A stretch of DNA of 14,922 nt from an uncultured cyanobacterium (GTDB lineage: Bacteria; Cyanobacteriota; Cyanobacteriia; Pseudanabaenales; Pseudanabaenaceae). A program made the position numbers and the translations under genes. The DNA is taken from contig CAIJEA010000073.1 in the NCBI GenBank assembly GCA_903819605.1, forward strand, positions 1-14,922, in the 5' to 3' direction. The notes beneath the pieces are model-generated. The model did not search any database and had not been told where the DNA came from. It saw nothing but the letters and a program-made list of their open reading frames with translations. Within the stretch, counting starts at the first letter, position 1. Every line of letters begins with the position of its first letter. Positions 13,901 through 14,922 of this stretch are shown one piece after another.

Positions 13901-14733
13901 AAAAAAAATATAATGAAGCTTTCCAAAACTATCAAGAAGTCCTAGCTATATCAAAGCGACTTAAAGATCCTATATCTGAAGCAACTGCATGGTATCAGTT
14001 AGGTATGACATCTCAGGAGTTGCAAAAATTTGATGAAGCGGAAAAAGCATATCGTAATTCTGCCCAGATTAGAGAAGCCCATAATTTCATTGGTGGATTA
14101 AATGGGGCGGTATCAACTTGGAATCAGTTAGCAATTTTGAGCATAGCTAAACAAAAGCCAAGAGAAGCTGAGGAATGGTTTCGCAAGACAGTGAGTTATT
14201 TCAAGGATATGGAAGATAAATCAAGTGCTTCTAAGGCAATCAATAACCTTGCTAATGTACTGGAAAAATTTCCAGAGTCACTCAACGAAGCAAAGCAGTT
14301 AGCAGAAGACGCACTAAATATTCAGCAAAATATTGATCCTGTGGCATCTGAGATTTGGCTAACTTACGACACCTTAGCAAAAATTAGTGATAAACAAGGC
14401 AATTCAGCCAAAGCAAAGGAATATAGACAAATTTCTCGCTCTTCCCGCGCTAACTTTGCAGGTACTCAGAATAAATTACAACGTTTTGCCGACGTTATTG
14501 TGATGGCAGTCATGGCTGTTTACGAATCAGAGACCAGAAAGCAATTGGAAATTTATATGCAAGAAGCACCTCCACAATGGCAAAATCTCATTGTGGCAAC
14601 TCGGCAAATCCTTAACGGACAACGCGATGAAGATATTCTTTGTACAGGATTGGATATAGAAGATTCTCAAGTTGTCCTTGCCATTCTACGCGGTATCTCT
14701 GACCCTGAGACATTACAAAGCTTTCTCAAGTAA
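10993..14733 (+). CDS. CHAT protease - NB-ARC/STAND NTPase - TPR protein
   Basis: 1246 residues from the ATG at 10993, which has GAGG at 10982-10985 at good spacing; a TTG one codon earlier is possible but less well placed. Residues 1-90 are the N-terminal region usual in cyanobacterial CHAT proteins. The CHAT caspase-like protease spans about 98-385, with dyad H233 (HFDGHGVF) and C279 (LLSACQTA). A low-complexity linker follows (386-400). The NTPase spans about 405-640: P-loop GFGGMGKT (435-442), Walker B LILDNLE (507-513), sensor SRVLLTTRT (536-544) and RLPLAIGLL (611-619). A winged-helix-like part with FHPALSFA (722-729, MHD-like) follows. TPR-type helical repeats run from about 833 to 1150, and an 85-residue helical module ends the protein. 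The architecture is that of STAND conflict NTPases: repeats sense, NTP switches, CHAT cleaves. GC content falls sharply inside the gene near 13,000. Confidence 0.9.
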   Translation: MIELNVRFTSSDRFVIKFDDRETEALEFVAPVNDGDRAEIREYLEKYTSLYMMDVDDRSAERTEAKLPLWGAALFEAIFSGGDAKAIFKDFQDSDERDKILTISASHPLILALPWELLRDPKGTYLSHGEKPISIRRSFSQLTNESEFKQDSVKQSIVPPKNRLRLLFVISRPIGAGFLDPRKDALATLEAIAKNALGLIDVEFLRPATLDKLVERLADKSLPSVDIVHFDGHGVFDVNKNIGYLLFEDIGGHGDRVSAAQVGESLSQAGISAMLLSACQTAAVAGEEAMGSVAAGLTQAGIPTVLAMQYSVLTSTTEQMFGAFYEHLTQGQRFGEALENARRDLYAHRERGDRQRGRDRVTLRLQDWFLPALYQVGSDRALFAGDPPQPPLEKGEKIRGNLSKVQKAGFWGRAWELWQIERAYVRDTRRVTISGFGGMGKTYLAEESGRWLLRTGMFARVCLVGYANFQGIDAVSYAVSVLATVLETNLIDAAAVTRALADRSVFLILDNLESLDAEQLVSLLDAAKEWSEAGESRVLLTTRTPDLYHRDYPNYPIAIGRRSRHVFLQLEGLQPDDAVNYFQSLLKLPPAPRLDLPFRHDLLALFELVQRLPLAIGLLAAQLKDRQVLDVRKELEELLVQSPDNPLLASLNLSINRLYPEVQEWIKCLGVFQGSAMEPDLLDITGITKTEWCKLKLQLESAGLIQTESLTREGVGDPFFKFHPALSFATWCRLTNGEQQQILSRHCNRYYNLSSYLYFEDIKYPIATRAIVLRELPNFLYAVNNAIGTNENFAADFVTKISKFFDNFGLNQDREKLTLKLHQIKNEVVSKSWFLVQSNLGEKLLNEDRYAEAKVVFQELLAALDEKPNYERCLMLGGIGRCYEGLGQIDRAETQYLDELEELRKLDQTNLVKRETGLIYTDLGNVLIAMGQYNRAHDAYRVSLAIAIELEDLGGQFATKFQIGTLALLQKKYNEAFQNYQEVLAISKRLKDPISEATAWYQLGMTSQELQKFDEAEKAYRNSAQIREAHNFIGGLNGAVSTWNQLAILSIAKQKPREAEEWFRKTVSYFKDMEDKSSASKAINNLANVLEKFPESLNEAKQLAEDALNIQQNIDPVASEIWLTYDTLAKISDKQGNSAKAKEYRQISRSSRANFAGTQNKLQRFADVIVMAVMAVYESETRKQLEIYMQEAPPQWQNLIVATRQILNGQRDEDILCTGLDIEDSQVVLAILRGISDPETLQSFLK
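12148..12182. repeat. In-frame palindromic C/G-run repeat inside the CHAT gene
   Basis: The segment GATCCCCCCCAGCCCCCCTT with the following GGAAAAGGGGGAG forms a short hairpin (CCCCCTT against AAGGGGG). It resembles a dispersed element common in cyanobacterial intergenic DNA. Here it is read through in frame and encodes GDPPQPPLEKGEK (about residues 385-397), exactly between the CHAT and NTPase domains. I recall the same peptide as a hallmark of this repeat inside other cyanobacterial proteins. Confidence 0.65.
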
Positions 14734-14756
14734 AAAGGAAAACCTAGAGGTAAATT

Positions 14757-14825
14757 ATGGAAACCATCACCATCGAAGTCGAACCAGAAATTGCTAGAGC
14801 CTATAGAACCCATTTGATATTTTAG
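14757..14825 (+). pseudogene. Truncated antitoxin-like gene fragment
   Basis: From the ATG at 14757, after an AGAGG five to six bases upstream, the frame reads METITIEVEPEIARAYRTHLIF and stops. The first 15-17 residues match from memory the start of a small cyanobacterial antitoxin-like protein (METITIKV-EPEIA-AY...), normally about 70-80 residues long. The last residues do not fit and derive from adjacent insertion-sequence DNA. It starts 23 bases after the CHAT gene stop, so it may have been the next gene in that transcript. Confidence 0.5.
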
Positions 14826-14922
14826 GAAGGTTTAGCAATACGCTTAAGCATAAGCCTGATAAAGCAAAGCTTAAGTCTAGCGTTAGCATTGACTAAAGTT
14901 CTGTCAAAGTTCTTAACAAGAC
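14806..14922 (-). mobile_element. IS5-type insertion sequence, one end, running off the window
   Basis: The DNA from roughly 14806 to the right edge appears to be the 3' end of an insertion sequence. It holds the transposase C-terminus on the minus strand and interrupts the antitoxin-like frame. The exact end is not fixed; GAACCCATTTGATATTTTA at about 14806-14824 is the likely terminal inverted repeat with the stop codon. The other end lies outside the window. Confidence 0.5.
14822..14922 (-). CDS. Transposase C-terminal fragment (IS5-like), N-terminus outside window
   Basis: On the minus strand an open frame enters from the right edge and reads LVKNFDRTLVNANARLKLCF followed by IRLMLKRIAKPS and TAA (stop at 14822-14824), 32 complete codons. 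The pattern 'LVKNFDRTL.NA..KL.LCFIRLMLKR.A' is what I recall for the C-terminus of IS5-family (IS427/IS1031-like) transposases in cyanobacteria, following the catalytic glutamate helix. Only this tail is visible, so the DDE residues and activity cannot be judged. Confidence 0.55.
   Translation of the reverse strand, partial: LVKNFDRTLVNANARLKLCFIRLMLKRIAKPS

Noticed and set aside
1..14922. Many GCGATCGC octamers as possible regulatory sites
   Set aside because: This is HIP1, a genome-wide cyanobacterial repeat also found inside genes; its abundance alone is ordinary, though its absence from the 3' part of the CHAT gene was used as evidence.
1..14922. CRISPR array or tRNA gene
   Set aside because: No regularly spaced direct repeats and no tRNA-like cloverleaf or T-loop (GGTTCGAATCC type) were seen in any intergenic stretch.

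Overview
The window comes from a cyanobacterial chromosome. The evidence is the many copies of the HIP1 octamer GCGATCGC, a photosystem II gene (psbK), a chlorophyll gene (chlM), a haem/chlorophyll gene (hemC), a NtcB-type nitrate regulator and several cyanobacterium-typical small membrane proteins. Moderate AT richness and dense short palindromes would fit a Pseudanabaena-like filamentous lineage, but that genus is only my guess. No tRNA, rRNA or CRISPR array is visible.

Left part (1-4306): a 5' fragment of a TrpD-like gene and a LysR regulator best matching NtcB lie on the minus strand. NtcB is divergent from larB (nickel-pincer cofactor synthesis) across a 392-base gap that holds a palindrome. 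larB converges on a Sfp/HetI-type phosphopantetheinyl transferase, with a MITE-like repeat and a hairpin between them. A two-helix small membrane protein then converges on a MoaD/ThiS-like sulfur carrier across a perfect 26-bp hairpin.

Middle part (4307-9311): an exported protein of unknown function is divergent from psbK, which is only 45 codons long but clear. Next come a small membrane protein, a 2-oxoglutarate/Fe(II) oxygenase, a second copy of the MITE-like repeat, the SppA peptidase, and a palindrome in the divergent sppA/chlM gap. chlM ends at a strong hairpin and is followed by a Uma2-type nuclease gene.

Right part (9312-14922): hemC and its terminator are followed by an accessory module. 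This is a small protein with one membrane helix and, 15 bases downstream, a 1246-residue protein with the order CHAT protease, NB-ARC/STAND NTPase, TPR repeats and a C-terminal helical module. The layout (protease effector, NTP switch, repeat sensor, membrane partner) fits the NTP-dependent conflict or cell-death systems of multicellular bacteria. Its large gene carries an in-frame palindromic repeat between the protease and NTPase and a sharp base-composition break inside the reading frame. Just behind it, an antitoxin-like gene is cut off after about 16-18 codons by what looks like an IS5-type element whose transposase runs off the window edge.

The housekeeping genes are single transcription units separated by hairpins, so little operon structure links them. 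chlM and hemC both serve tetrapyrrole synthesis, and ntcB serves nitrogen assimilation. The accessory and mobile content is concentrated after about 10.5 kb.
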